Notes: a model not told the origin generated them from the sequence alone. 9,439 nt of DNA from Ruminococcus sp. (GCA_031262625.1 JAISHJ010000098.1:1-9439); one strand, 5' to 3'; counted from the first letter of the stretch, positions 1 to 5,830 are shown. Program-made: numbers and translations.

Positions 1-343
1 AGAGAATGAGCGAGTCGGAAACGCTTCCGATAATGGTTTTGACTGTATCGTCTGACATTGTTAAATAGATCGAAAGGTTATCATGAGGACGATAGATTTT
101 TTCTATTATTTCGGGGTCGAAGCCTTCGACGGCGATAATTCCGGTTTTCAGCGCGCCTTCGTTTATAGCTTTTTGCGCCGCTGCGGCAAGGTAAGCGCGA
201 AAAATATTCCCTGCGCCGAAGTGTACCCACTCGGGGGATTTTTCGGTAGCTTCCGCTAATTCTTTCGGGTCAAACTGCGGCAGGTTGTAGCCGTGCTCTT
301 CCCAAATATTACGATCTTTGATACCGGATAAACTAAGTTTCAT
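1..343 (-). CDS. Mannitol dehydrogenase-family oxidoreductase (fructuronate reductase-like), 5' part only
   Basis: Reading leftward from 343, the frame is open to the window edge (about 114 residues). The translation begins MKLSLSGIKDRNIWEEHGYN and contains WVHFGAGNIFRAYLA at about residues 39-53. That glycine motif is the N-terminal NAD(P)-binding signature of the polyol/mannitol dehydrogenase family, which includes fructuronate reductase (D-mannonate oxidoreductase), tagaturonate reductase and mannitol 2-dehydrogenase. Members are cytoplasmic enzymes that interconvert keto-sugars and sugar alcohols or aldonates with NAD(H). Two in-frame ATGs exist, at 349 and 343. The AAGGA Shine-Dalgarno (about 352-357) is only about 3 nt from the first but about 9 nt from the second, so I chose 343. 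A consensus promoter lies just upstream (376-404). The substrate cannot be fixed from this fragment. Family assignment is fairly sure; the exact activity is not. Confidence 0.82.
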   Translation of the reverse strand, partial: MKLSLSGIKDRNIWEEHGYNLPQFDPKELAEATEKSPEWVHFGAGNIFRAYLAAAAQKAINEGALKTGIIAVEGFDPEIIEKIYRPHDNLSIYLTMSDDTVKTIIGSVSDSLIL

Positions 344-375
344 CTTCATATTCCTTTATTTATTCTGACAAATTT

Positions 376-404
376 ATTATACTGTTTTTATGTTAAAATG
401 TCAA
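376..404 (-). promoter_or_regulatory. Sigma-A promoter for the mannitol dehydrogenase-family gene
   Basis: On the minus strand a perfect TTGACA (399-404) and a perfect TATAAT (376-381) are separated by 17 bp. The predicted start lies about 25-30 nt before the ATG, which leaves room for the AAGGA ribosome binding site. Confidence 0.85.
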
Positions 405-486
405 GTAAAACAGCGTGAAAACTGCAAATCCAAAACAAATTAAAGCCGCCCTTGTACAAAGCAAAAACCGTGCTATGCAAAAACGG

Positions 487-535
487 TAAATCTATTATAA
501 ACAGAAGCCGCCTGTCTTTACATCAACAGGCGGCT
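487..535 (-). terminator. Intrinsic terminator ending the large minus-strand RNA
   Basis: A perfect 9-bp GC-rich inverted repeat (AGCCGCCTG at 506-514, CAGGCGGCT at 527-535, 12-nt loop) is followed on the minus strand by a U-rich stretch, UUCUGUUUAUAAU. On the plus strand the downstream bases (gtatcttctt) are less U-rich, so leftward termination is favoured. It is the last hairpin of the non-coding RNA starting near 1592 and insulates that RNA from the downstream leftward gene, which has its own promoter. A second weak repeat (ACCG/CGGT with T5, about 467-487) lies beyond it and might act as a back-up. Confidence 0.65.
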
Positions 536-549
536 GTATCTTCTTACCA

Positions 550-575
550 TCGACATCCGAGATTATCGTTGTCGA
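550..575 (-). other. 3'-proximal hairpin of the ncRNA
   Basis: TCGAC (550-554) and GTCGA (571-575) form a perfect 5-bp stem just 5' of the terminator hairpin in RNA order, enclosing an AT-rich loop. A smaller GGAG/CTCC hairpin sits next to it at about 596-606. Confidence 0.45.
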
Positions 576-696
576 ATCGCTAACCTATGCTTTTGGAGTC
601 ACTCCCCTATAACTTTTCGTTTGGACGATGCCTGAATAAATTCTTCATAATTACGCACCTCCATACCGGAGTTTGGATACCGCGATTTAGAATCGC

Positions 697-724
697 TGAT
701 ATAGGATCGTTGATATAGGATCGC
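697..724. repeat. 14-bp tandem duplication within the ncRNA
   Basis: The unit TGATATAGGATCGT (697-710) is repeated as TGATATAGGATCGC (711-724), 13 of 14 bases identical. It adjoins a perfect 6-bp hairpin (682-687/691-696), and both copies lie between that hairpin and the compound stem at 731-794. Confidence 0.8.
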
Positions 725-730
725 TTGGTT

Positions 731-794
731 TCTCCATTTGGGAGACTGACGGCGGGGGCTATTCTTCCCCCCGAATGAGGACCGTTTCCGTCAG
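731..794 (-). other. Two abutting helices of the ncRNA, one compound
   Basis: TCTCC/GGAGA (731-735 with 741-745) is immediately followed by CTGACGG/CCGTCAG (746-752 with 788-794). The latter encloses CGGGGG/CCCCCG (753-758 with 768-773). The helices abut without a gap at 745/746 and at 752/753, so coaxial stacking is possible. Three exact stems of 5, 7 and 6 bp in 64 nt is far more pairing than expected by chance and is one of the best supports for a structured RNA. Confidence 0.7.
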
Positions 795-812
795 ATGATA
801 GGTTTTACTGTG

Positions 813-1127
813 CCATGGGCGTGTACCCGACTTTCTTGAAAACTTTTTAGGAACAAACGCTTATTATAACGTGTCCATGGGCTTTTACCCGCTTTCGCAA
901 AAATTAGGGGTTACTTTAAGATTAAAACCTTTCCATGGGCGTGTACCCGACTTTCTTGAAAACTTTTTGGGAACAAACGCTTACTATAACGTGTCCATGG
1001 GCTTTTACCCGCTTTCGCAAAAATTAGGGGTTCAGTTTAAATTAAAACTTTTCCATGGGCGTGTACCCGCTTTCTTGAAAACTTTTGGGTTCATTCGCTT
1101 AATCTAACCTGTCCACGGGCTTTTACC
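813..1127. repeat. 120-bp tandem array of two alternating ~60-bp half-units (3 + 3 copies)
   Basis: Half-unit A starts CCATGGGCGTGTACCCG at 813, 933 and 1053, exactly 120 bp apart. Half-unit B starts CCATGGGCTTTTACCCG at 875, 995 and, degenerate as CCACGGGCTTTTACC, at 1113. Order is A-B-A-B-A-B with steps of 62, 58, 62, 58 and 60 bp. The first two A copies differ at only two positions over 62 bp; B copies diverge mainly in the AT-rich tail after AGGGG. Each half-unit starts with the palindrome CCATGG (the last as CCACGG). On the transcribed minus strand each can form a GGGU-(ACAC or AAAA)-GCCC tetraloop hairpin. The A-B pair has expanded as one module, so it probably acts as a structural repeat inside the RNA. 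Confidence 0.93.
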
Positions 1128-1208
1128 ATCCTTCGGAGACTTACTAACGGTTCATAGATTTTATCTATGTAAGCTCTTTTTTAGGGAGCCTAAGCACCAA
1201 AGCTTCGG

Positions 1209-1272
1209 TAGTTTATAGTTTTTGGGTAAACTAAAAACCGATTGGACGGAATAACGACTTCCGTTTTATCGG
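1209..1272 (-). other. Adjacent stem-loops of the ncRNA
   Basis: CCGAT/ATCGG (1238-1242 with 1268-1272) encloses ACGGAA/TTCCGT (1246-1251 with 1259-1264), separated by a symmetrical 3-by-3 internal loop. Next to it TAGTTTA/TAAACTA (1209-1215 with 1227-1233) forms a perfect 7-bp hairpin. All pairs are Watson-Crick. Confidence 0.7.
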
Positions 1273-1470
1273 CTCACAATTTTTCTGATTTTATGCGATG
1301 CACCTATGGGTGCTTTCCCGGTATCGTTGATGCAAGCGTAAGCTGAGTTACGGTTCAAGCGAAAACCAATGGGAATATGCTAATCAGAATGTTTGACTGC
1401 GAGCCGCCGAAGCTCTGATAAACTGCGTGTCGATTACATCGTTCATGGGACTCGCCTGCCTTTCTGATTT

Positions 1471-1524
1471 CGGGTTCTAAACAGTTCACCTTGGACTTTT
1501 GTTACCCGGATTTCTTCGTGAACT
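1471..1524 (-). other. Probable H-type pseudoknot near the 5' end of the ncRNA
   Basis: In RNA order, AGTTCAC (1524-1518), CGGGT (1508-1504), GTGAACT (1489-1483) and ACCCG (1475-1471) occur in succession. The 7-bp stem 1518-1524/1483-1489 and the 5-bp stem 1504-1508/1471-1475 are both exact and interleave as an H-type pseudoknot. A 5-bp stem (1569-1573/1540-1544) lies 5' of it. Confidence 0.55.
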
Positions 1525-1598
1525 CGGGATTATCGCTTCAACCGGTCCTCAGCATTTCGCTTCGTCTTCGGTTTGTTCGTTTCCTTTGTTCTGTCTAC

Positions 1599-1627
1599 AT
1601 AATACCACAATGCAATAGGTTTGTCAA
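1599..1627 (-). promoter_or_regulatory. Strong extended -10 promoter for the large ncRNA
   Basis: On the minus strand TTGACA (1622-1627) and TATTAT (1599-1604) are separated by 17 bp, with a TGG extended -10 triplet directly upstream of the -10. The predicted start is an A near 1592. No Shine-Dalgarno plus ORF follows, consistent with a non-coding transcript. Confidence 0.82.
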
Positions 1628-1667
1628 GTACTTTTTGAAAAAAATATTAACAAATATTAAACTTGTT

Positions 1668-1768
1668 TTTGTGCATTTTGCACAAATAGTGTACTTTGTA
1701 TGCGCTAATTTTCGACACGATATATATTCTTACAAATTTGCACGAAAATTGGTGTATGTTTTGTGCAA
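1668..1768. promoter_or_regulatory. TTGTGCA inverted repeats between divergent promoters (candidate operators)
   Basis: A perfect 8-bp inverted repeat, TTTGTGCA-TTT-TGCACAAA, spans 1668-1686. The same half-site recurs as TTGCAC at 1738-1743 and GTGCAA at 1763-1768, again inverted to each other. This AT-rich spacer lies between the leftward ncRNA promoter (1599-1627) and the rightward promoter at 1777-1805, so a dimeric regulator binding here could act on both. The regulator is unknown. Confidence 0.5.
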
Positions 1769-1776
1769 TTTTACGA

Positions 1777-1805
1777 TTGATTATAGCAGAAATTTCATTT
1801 ATAAT
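1777..1805 (+). promoter_or_regulatory. Promoter of the YugP-like peptidase gene
   Basis: TTGATT (1777-1782), 17 bp, then a perfect TATAAT (1800-1805). Predicted start about 1812, giving a leader of about 20 nt that contains the GGGGAGG ribosome binding site at 1821-1827. Confidence 0.7.
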
Positions 1806-1832
1806 GGATAGTACAGGAAAGGGGAGGAACTT

Positions 1833-2534
1833 ATGTTTTATATCGACCCGTTTTTTATCACGCTTGTTCTGCCGGCAATTATCTTCGCTTTAATCTGCCA
1901 ATTCGCGGTTAGCCACACTTTTGATAAATATAACCAGATATATTCGCGCTCGGGGCTGACGGGAGAGCAGGTTGCGAGACGTATACTCGATTCCTGCGGT
2001 CTCCAAAATGTTCAGGTTGAATACACCGGCGGGAAACTCACCGACCATTTCGACCCGACAATGAATGTTCTGCGCCTTTCGGGAGAAGTTTTCAACGGAA
2101 AAGGACTGGGAGCAATCGGAGTAGCCGCCCACGAGACCGGTCACGCTGTTCAATACGCGCTCGGCTATCAGCCTATGCAGTTTCGCAGCAGTATTATCAG
2201 CGCTACAAATATCGGAAGCAGGCTTTCCGTGCCGCTTATTGTAGCAGGACTTATTATAGACTATTTTTTGCCCTTCGGTATAATTTTTGCCTATATCGGA
2301 GTAGCCTGCTTCGGGCTGTCGCTTATTTTTCAGCTTGTTACACTGCCGGTGGAGTTTGATGCTTCAAAGCGCGCAATCGGCTTCCTTGAGTCGGACGACA
2401 TTATATATCCGGATGAAGTAGACGGCGCAAGAAAAGTCCTCACCGCCGCCGCGATGACCTATGTAGCGGCGCTCGCCGTCTCGATTATGCAGCTTATAAG
2501 GCTTCTTTCAATCGTAAGCGGAAGAAGAAGATAG
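1833..2534 (+). CDS. YugP-like neutral zinc metallopeptidase, membrane-bound (233 aa)
   Basis: This is a membrane-embedded gluzincin-like peptidase of the YugP family (Pfam Zn_peptidase_2). The zinc motif HETGH lies at residues 100-104 in AAHETGHAVQYALGY, and a conserved E174 in LPVEFDASKRA is the likely third zinc ligand. Hydrophobic segments are at about 5-27, two between 130 and 172, and one near 210-228. The soluble segment with TGEQVARRILDSCGL around 42-60 is typical of the family. Length matches Bacillus YugP homologues. GGGGAGG lies 5 nt before the ATG, which fixes the start. It has its own promoter and shares its upstream region with the divergent ncRNA. The physiological substrate of the family is not established. 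Confidence 0.92.
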   Translation: MFYIDPFFITLVLPAIIFALICQFAVSHTFDKYNQIYSRSGLTGEQVARRILDSCGLQNVQVEYTGGKLTDHFDPTMNVLRLSGEVFNGKGLGAIGVAAHETGHAVQYALGYQPMQFRSSIISATNIGSRLSVPLIVAGLIIDYFLPFGIIFAYIGVACFGLSLIFQLVTLPVEFDASKRAIGFLESDDIIYPDEVDGARKVLTAAAMTYVAALAVSIMQLIRLLSIVSGRRR

Positions 2535-2555
2535 TATAAATATATACGTATAAAG

Positions 2556-2590
2556 CAAAACGATTTGCCTATACGATTGTAATCGTTTTG
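2556..2590. terminator. Inverted repeat after the YugP-like gene, possible weak terminator
   Basis: CAAAACGATT (2556-2565) and AATCGTTTTG (2581-2590) are exact complements around a 15-nt loop, 22 nt after the stop codon. The stem is AT-rich, and the only U-run is within the stem (CGTTTTG), so termination would be weak. It could instead be an operator upstream of the promoter at 2614-2642. Confidence 0.4.
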
Positions 2591-2613
2591 TAACCATAAT
2601 TCATAAAATGTAC

Positions 2614-2642
2614 TTGCGTAAATATTAAATTTATGTTATACT
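2614..2642 (+). promoter_or_regulatory. Promoter for the DUF1292 gene and probably downstream genes
   Basis: TTGCGT (2614-2619), 17 bp, TATACT (2637-2642). It lies about 50 nt before the chosen start at 2695. The short spacing of the following genes suggests it may serve as far as 4973. Confidence 0.6.
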
Positions 2643-2694
2643 TACTGTGACTGCAAAGTTTCATAAATTAGAAGTTTAAATAATGGAGTTTATA

Positions 2695-2970
2695 ATGGAA
2701 GATTCTTTATTCTATACCCTTGTTGACGACGAAGGCGTCGAGACCGAGTTTGAACTTCTCACTACCCTTGAATATGAGGGCGCGAAGTACTACGCTATGT
2801 GCGCGATTACCGAAGAAGACGACGACGAAACCGAAGCAGAATTCGACGTTTTGCGCGAAGATACAGACGAAGACGGCGAACAGATTTTAGTCACCCTAGA
2901 AGATGACGAACTTCGCAACAAAATCGGTGAACTTTTCGCTCAAATGCTTAATGAGGAAGACGAAGATTAA
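2695..2970 (+). CDS. DUF1292 family protein (91 aa)
   Basis: A small, very acidic cytoplasmic protein. The N-terminal pattern DSLFYTLVDDEGVETEFELL followed by YEGAKYYAMCAI is the standard DUF1292 (YrzB-like) layout: an acidic beta-strand segment and then a region for reading a small ligand or partner, of unknown function. The C-terminus is rich in E and D (FAQMLNEEDED). An upstream in-frame ATG at 2683 lacks a good ribosome binding site. GGAG at 2685-2688 is ideally placed 6 nt before the ATG at 2695, so I start there. In many Bacillota this gene sits with ruvX and ireB; neither is present here. Instead it precedes a secreted peptidase gene by 36 bp. Confidence 0.85.
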   Translation: MEDSLFYTLVDDEGVETEFELLTTLEYEGAKYYAMCAITEEDDDETEAEFDVLREDTDEDGEQILVTLEDDELRNKIGELFAQMLNEEDED

Positions 2971-3006
2971 TTCTTCGCAAAAGCTGAAAATAACGGAGGG
3001 AAGCGG

Positions 3007-3849
3007 ATGGAATCTAAGCTAATTGCTGTCGTACTCGGCGTTTTTGCTATGCTTAGTTCCGCCGCTTCCGATTTCGCCGAAACGACCTCTGTCGAGACGG
3101 ACAGGCTTGAGGAATTGGCGGTCTTTAACGAACTTAATATCGACCGCGGAAAGCTTTATGACGGCTTTACGGTTCAGGATTACATAGATTCATATAAGGG
3201 CTATAAAGAGGTTTCACATACGGCTTTTTCCGATAAGTATACCCTTTCCGTACCCCTTGTGAATCAATATCCGGACCTTCCTACAGGCTGTGAACTTGCC
3301 GCCGCAGTTTCGGTTATCGAATATAACGGAAACAAAATCGGTCTGACAGACTTTACCGACCGCTTCGTCGTCTGTGACGAGAATTTCTACCATGACGACG
3401 AAGGAATTCTGCACGGTCCCGACCCGGCGGAAGTTTTCGTCGGCGATCCTTACGGATGGGGTTACGGCTGTTACCCTGCCGTGCTTGCGGAATATATGGA
3501 CAAAGCCTTTAAGTCTCTCGGTGTGGAATACTCCTCCCACGCTGTCACCGGGCTTTCGGAAGAAGAGCTTTTAGAACTCGTGAAAGGCGGCGTGCCTGTT
3601 ATAGTCTGGGCTTCCCTCGATATGAAAGCGTTCGACTACCGCGAGCCTTCCGTCTGGAGGATTTACGAAACAGAGCGGGAACTTACGTGGTATAAAGGCT
3701 CTCACACCCTCGTCCTCTGCGGCGCGGACAAAGATGCTTTCTATTTTATGGACCCCAACGACAAAACCGAAATTGTCGCTTACGGGCGCGGGCTTTTTAT
3801 GCGCCGCTACTCCGAAGCGGGCGCAAGAGCGGTTATTGTGAAGCGGTAG
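3007..3849 (+). CDS. Secreted C39-like (papain-fold) cysteine peptidase (280 aa)
   Basis: The protein begins with a short signal-like hydrophobic segment (residues 4-20) ending in SSAAS, so export is likely; no lipobox cysteine is seen. The Peptidase_C39_2 domain runs from about 78 to 270. VPLVNQYPDLPTGCE supplies the catalytic Cys95, SHTLVLCG the His233, and FMDPND the Asp249, all in the order expected for a complete triad. The internal segment DPYGWGYGCYP is also typical of this family in Clostridia. GGAGGG 6-7 nt before the ATG supports the start. The domain resembles bacteriocin-processing C39 peptidases but has no ABC transporter attached, so it is probably a free-standing extracytoplasmic enzyme. 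Substrate unknown. Confidence 0.87.
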   Translation: MESKLIAVVLGVFAMLSSAASDFAETTSVETDRLEELAVFNELNIDRGKLYDGFTVQDYIDSYKGYKEVSHTAFSDKYTLSVPLVNQYPDLPTGCELAAAVSVIEYNGNKIGLTDFTDRFVVCDENFYHDDEGILHGPDPAEVFVGDPYGWGYGCYPAVLAEYMDKAFKSLGVEYSSHAVTGLSEEELLELVKGGVPVIVWASLDMKAFDYREPSVWRIYETERELTWYKGSHTLVLCGADKDAFYFMDPNDKTEIVAYGRGLFMRRYSEAGARAVIVKR

Positions 3850-3852
3850 TGT

Positions 3853-4458
3853 ATGGAAGAGTTTACTTCAAACGGGCAGGAATATTCGGGTAAAGTGGCG
3901 GCGTTCGCGGATAATTCGGGCAGTACGCGGAAAAAGCTTGCTCTACACGCGTGTTGCGCGCCCTGTTCTTCATATACTCTCGAATACCTCTCCCCGGAAT
4001 ATGATATTGAGCTTTATTTTTACAATCCGAATATTATGCCGGAGGACGAGTACTTAAAACGTCTGTCGGAACTTAAGCGGCTGACCGGAAATTTTGAAAA
4101 TGTAAATCTAACCGTCGGTGAGTATGACACAGAACGCTTTTTAAGTCTGACTAAAGGCTTTGAAGACGAGCCGGAGGGCGGAGCGCGCTGTGAAATCTGC
4201 ATCCGTCACCGCCTTGAAGAGACGGCGCGGTTTGCCGCGAAAATAAAAGCTTCCTGCTTCTCCACAACCCTCACTATCAGCCCCCACAAAAATGCTGAGT
4301 TCATTAACTTCACCCAAGCGGAACTTGAAAAAACTATCGGCGTAAAGAGTTTGTCGCTTAATCTTAAGAAAAAAAACGGTTATCTCCGCTCGATAGAACT
4401 CTCGAAAAAATATAATCTTTACCGCCAGAAATACTGCGGATGCTTATTTAATAAATGA
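3853..4458 (+). CDS. queH: Epoxyqueuosine reductase QueH (201 aa)
   Basis: QueH catalyses the last step of queuosine synthesis, reducing epoxyqueuosine to queuosine in the wobble position of GUN tRNAs. It replaces the cobalamin-dependent QueG. The family signature is complete: LHACCAPCSSY with C34, C35 and C38, CEICIRHRLE with C113 and C116, and a C-terminal YCGC with C195 and C197. These cysteines bind the iron-sulfur cluster and adjacent metal in characterised QueH. The first 28 residues precede the conserved core, an N-terminal extension common in Clostridia. The gene begins 3 nt after the peptidase stop without a strong ribosome binding site, suggesting translational coupling, and overlaps the next gene by 4 nt (ATGA). 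No other queuosine gene is in the window. Confidence 0.95.
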   Translation: MEEFTSNGQEYSGKVAAFADNSGSTRKKLALHACCAPCSSYTLEYLSPEYDIELYFYNPNIMPEDEYLKRLSELKRLTGNFENVNLTVGEYDTERFLSLTKGFEDEPEGGARCEICIRHRLEETARFAAKIKASCFSTTLTISPHKNAEFINFTQAELEKTIGVKSLSLNLKKKNGYLRSIELSKKYNLYRQKYCGCLFNK

Positions 4459-4973
4459 AAAAAATAAACCTTTCCAAGCGCGGAAAAATCAATATCGGAA
4501 TAATCGCCTTTGCTCTGCTTTGGTGTCTTTTATGGGCAGTTTTCCCGCTCCAATGGAACGCGCTATTTATGGCGGATATGATAGGCTCGAATATTTATGT
4601 TTTAGCCTTTTGTTTTGTTTCGGCGTTCCTATCACAAAGTATTTTCGGCGCGATTTGGAAGATAAATTTCAGACCGTTTCTGCACACTCTTATCTCCGCG
4701 GTTTTTCTTGTAGGCACAGTTTATATCTACTCGATATTTTTTTACAGTAACACTCCGTGGATAATTTTAATATATATTGTATTAACGGCAGTCCCGAGTC
4801 TTTTAATTATCGGGCGCGCAAAACCTCATGACAGCGCAGTGAAACTCCCGTTAATAAAGCGAAAGCCTGTTTTAACCGTCGCTTACGCTCTGCTTATGAC
4901 TTTTCTGCAAAATTTCCTCTGTCTGCTGATATTTGTAATGTCAAAGAATATGTTCACATCCACTATGAGATAA
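4455..4973 (+). CDS. Small polytopic membrane protein of unknown function (172 aa)
   Basis: About five hydrophobic segments are visible, near residues 13-34, 43-62, 73-96, 99-120 and 141-163. A basic N-terminus (MKKINLSKRGK) and a basic loop after the fourth segment (LIKRKP) predict an inside N-terminus. No catalytic or binding motif is recognisable and I cannot assign a family. The start codon overlaps the queH stop (ATGA), so the two are translationally coupled. It may have nothing to do with queuosine. No clear terminator follows; the next gene has its own promoter. Confidence 0.75.
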   Translation: MKKINLSKRGKINIGIIAFALLWCLLWAVFPLQWNALFMADMIGSNIYVLAFCFVSAFLSQSIFGAIWKINFRPFLHTLISAVFLVGTVYIYSIFFYSNTPWIILIYIVLTAVPSLLIIGRAKPHDSAVKLPLIKRKPVLTVAYALLMTFLQNFLCLLIFVMSKNMFTSTMR

Positions 4974-5004
4974 TTTAATACAATATCCATACAAAGCGCA
5001 AGAT

Positions 5005-5033
5005 TTGTACAAAATTTTAACGTATCATATTAA
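5005..5033 (+). promoter_or_regulatory. Promoter of the HExxH protein gene
   Basis: TTGTAC (5005-5010), 17 bp, TATTAA (5028-5033), about 30 nt before the ATG at 5063. An AAGGCGG-type ribosome binding site sits at about 5049-5055. Confidence 0.5.
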
Positions 5034-5062
5034 CTATAAAGCTATATAAAGGCGGTGTTTAT

Positions 5063-5731
5063 ATGGGCGGAATCGGTGCAATTATCGGCGGAAGTGCTTT
5101 CTATGCCGCGGCTTCGGGAGTAACAGCTTCCGGAGGTGTTAGTGTTTCGCGCGTAAATAAATCACCGCAGAGCAGCAATAAAAACACCATTGCAGACTAT
5201 AACCGCAGATTTGACCGCTTTGAACTTAGCGGTAACCTTACCACCGGTAACGCAAATAAAGGTAATTACACAAACGGCGCAAACGGCACAGATAAATTGC
5301 CGGCAAGTCCTGTAAGCTTCAAGGAAAACAAAGACGAAAACCCTCAAATTCCCGACGATGGAGTAAGTAAGTCTAAAAAAACCGACACCGAATGTCAGAC
5401 CTGTGCTAACCGCGAATATGTTGACGGCTCGAACGATTCCGGCGTTTCTTTCCAGAGCCCTACGAAGGTTGCGCCCGAAGCGGCTGATTCCGCCGTACGC
5501 GCTCACGAAAATGAACACGTCACGCGCAACGCTTCAAAAGCCGAACGCGAAGGCATGACAGCGCGCAGTACCGTTGCTATACATACTTCAATCTGTCCCG
5601 AATGCGGACGTGTCTTTGTATCCGGCGGAACTACTACAACTTCTTATTCCCCTAAGGCCGAAAACTCTCTTGCGCAGAAATTCGCCGTGGGAATCGAAAA
5701 CGGCGGTAAAAAACAGGAATTCGCCGCATAA
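5063..5731 (+). CDS. Putative zinc metalloprotease, SprA-related-like, with two CxxC pairs (222 aa)
   Basis: The C-terminal third contains AVRAHENEHV, an HExxH zinc motif with H148, E149 and H152, preceded by ECQTCANREYVDGSND (C111, C114) and followed by CPECG (C178, C181). The HENEHV block resembles the SprA-related putative metalloprotease family (Pfam PF12118). The CQTC...YVDGS block is a pattern I know from uncharacterised Clostridia proteins. The four cysteines could bind a structural zinc or form disulfides. The first 30 residues are glycine/alanine-rich with no classic signal peptide. Residues 30-110 are low-complexity and hydrophilic, rich in N, S, K and T, so probably a disordered linker. 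The gene is monocistronic, with a promoter upstream and a good terminator at 5788-5821. Activity and location are not established. Confidence 0.7.
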   Translation: MGGIGAIIGGSAFYAAASGVTASGGVSVSRVNKSPQSSNKNTIADYNRRFDRFELSGNLTTGNANKGNYTNGANGTDKLPASPVSFKENKDENPQIPDDGVSKSKKTDTECQTCANREYVDGSNDSGVSFQSPTKVAPEAADSAVRAHENEHVTRNASKAEREGMTARSTVAIHTSICPECGRVFVSGGTTTTSYSPKAENSLAQKFAVGIENGGKKQEFAA

Positions 5732-5787
5732 ACTTACATTAACTAAAGCGTAATCTTAATTCGTAATCTTTCAGGCATAATTTATAA

Positions 5788-5830
5788 AAAAGCACTCATA
5801 TTCATATCCTTGAGTGCTTTTAGTTTACAC
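5788..5830 (+). terminator. Intrinsic terminator after the HExxH protein gene
   Basis: AAAAGCACTCA (5788-5798) and TGAGTGCTTTT (5811-5821) are exact complements around a 12-nt loop. The arm ends in a T-run continued by AGTTT, and the other side is A-rich, so it could terminate in both directions. Confidence 0.85.

Larger units (their letters stand above)
487..1592 (-). ncRNA. Large structured non-coding RNA, about 1.1 kb (class not recognised)
   Basis: No protein of the expected kind reads through this block on either strand, but the minus strand has its own strong promoter (1599-1627), a predicted start near 1592 and a terminator hairpin at 506-535. Exact helices, all as plus coordinates: 1569-1573/1540-1544; 1518-1524/1483-1489 interleaved with 1504-1508/1471-1475 (pseudoknot); 1383-1388/1414-1419; 1337-1341/1348-1352; 1300-1304/1309-1313; 1238-1242/1268-1272 enclosing 1246-1251/1259-1264; 1209-1215/1227-1233; 1153-1159/1163-1169; 746-752/788-794 enclosing 753-758/768-773; 731-735/741-745; 682-687/691-696; 550-554/571-575. 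The centre (813-1127) holds a tandem repeat. Size and hairpin density resemble the known giant bacterial RNAs (OLE, GOLLD, ROOL), but I do not recognise any of them here and there is no phage context. That it is a structured transcript is a strong inference from sequence; its function is unknown. Confidence 0.75.

Noticed and set aside
871..1107. Plus-strand ORF of 78 codons with internal peptide repeats
   Set aside because: The repeats arise because the 120-bp DNA unit is divisible by three. There is no ribosome binding site or promoter, and the frame lies antisense to the inferred structured RNA.
813..1127. CRISPR array
   Set aside because: The repeats are contiguous and alternate A/B with conserved content throughout. 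There are no unique spacers and no cas genes.
813..1127. Plasmid-type iterons / replication origin
   Set aside because: There is no replication initiator gene, and the flanking promoter, terminator and helices fit a transcript better. Not fully excluded.
500..1600. RNase P RNA, tmRNA, SRP RNA, group II intron or rRNA fragment
   Set aside because: None of the hallmark sequences (such as the RNase P GAAAGUCC core, a tmRNA tRNA-like end, intron domain V, or rRNA loops) could be found by eye.
1491..1811. Plus-strand ORF of 106 codons
   Set aside because: It runs through the ncRNA 5' end, its promoter and the AT-rich control region. Composition is F/V/C-rich, with no ribosome binding site and no family resemblance.
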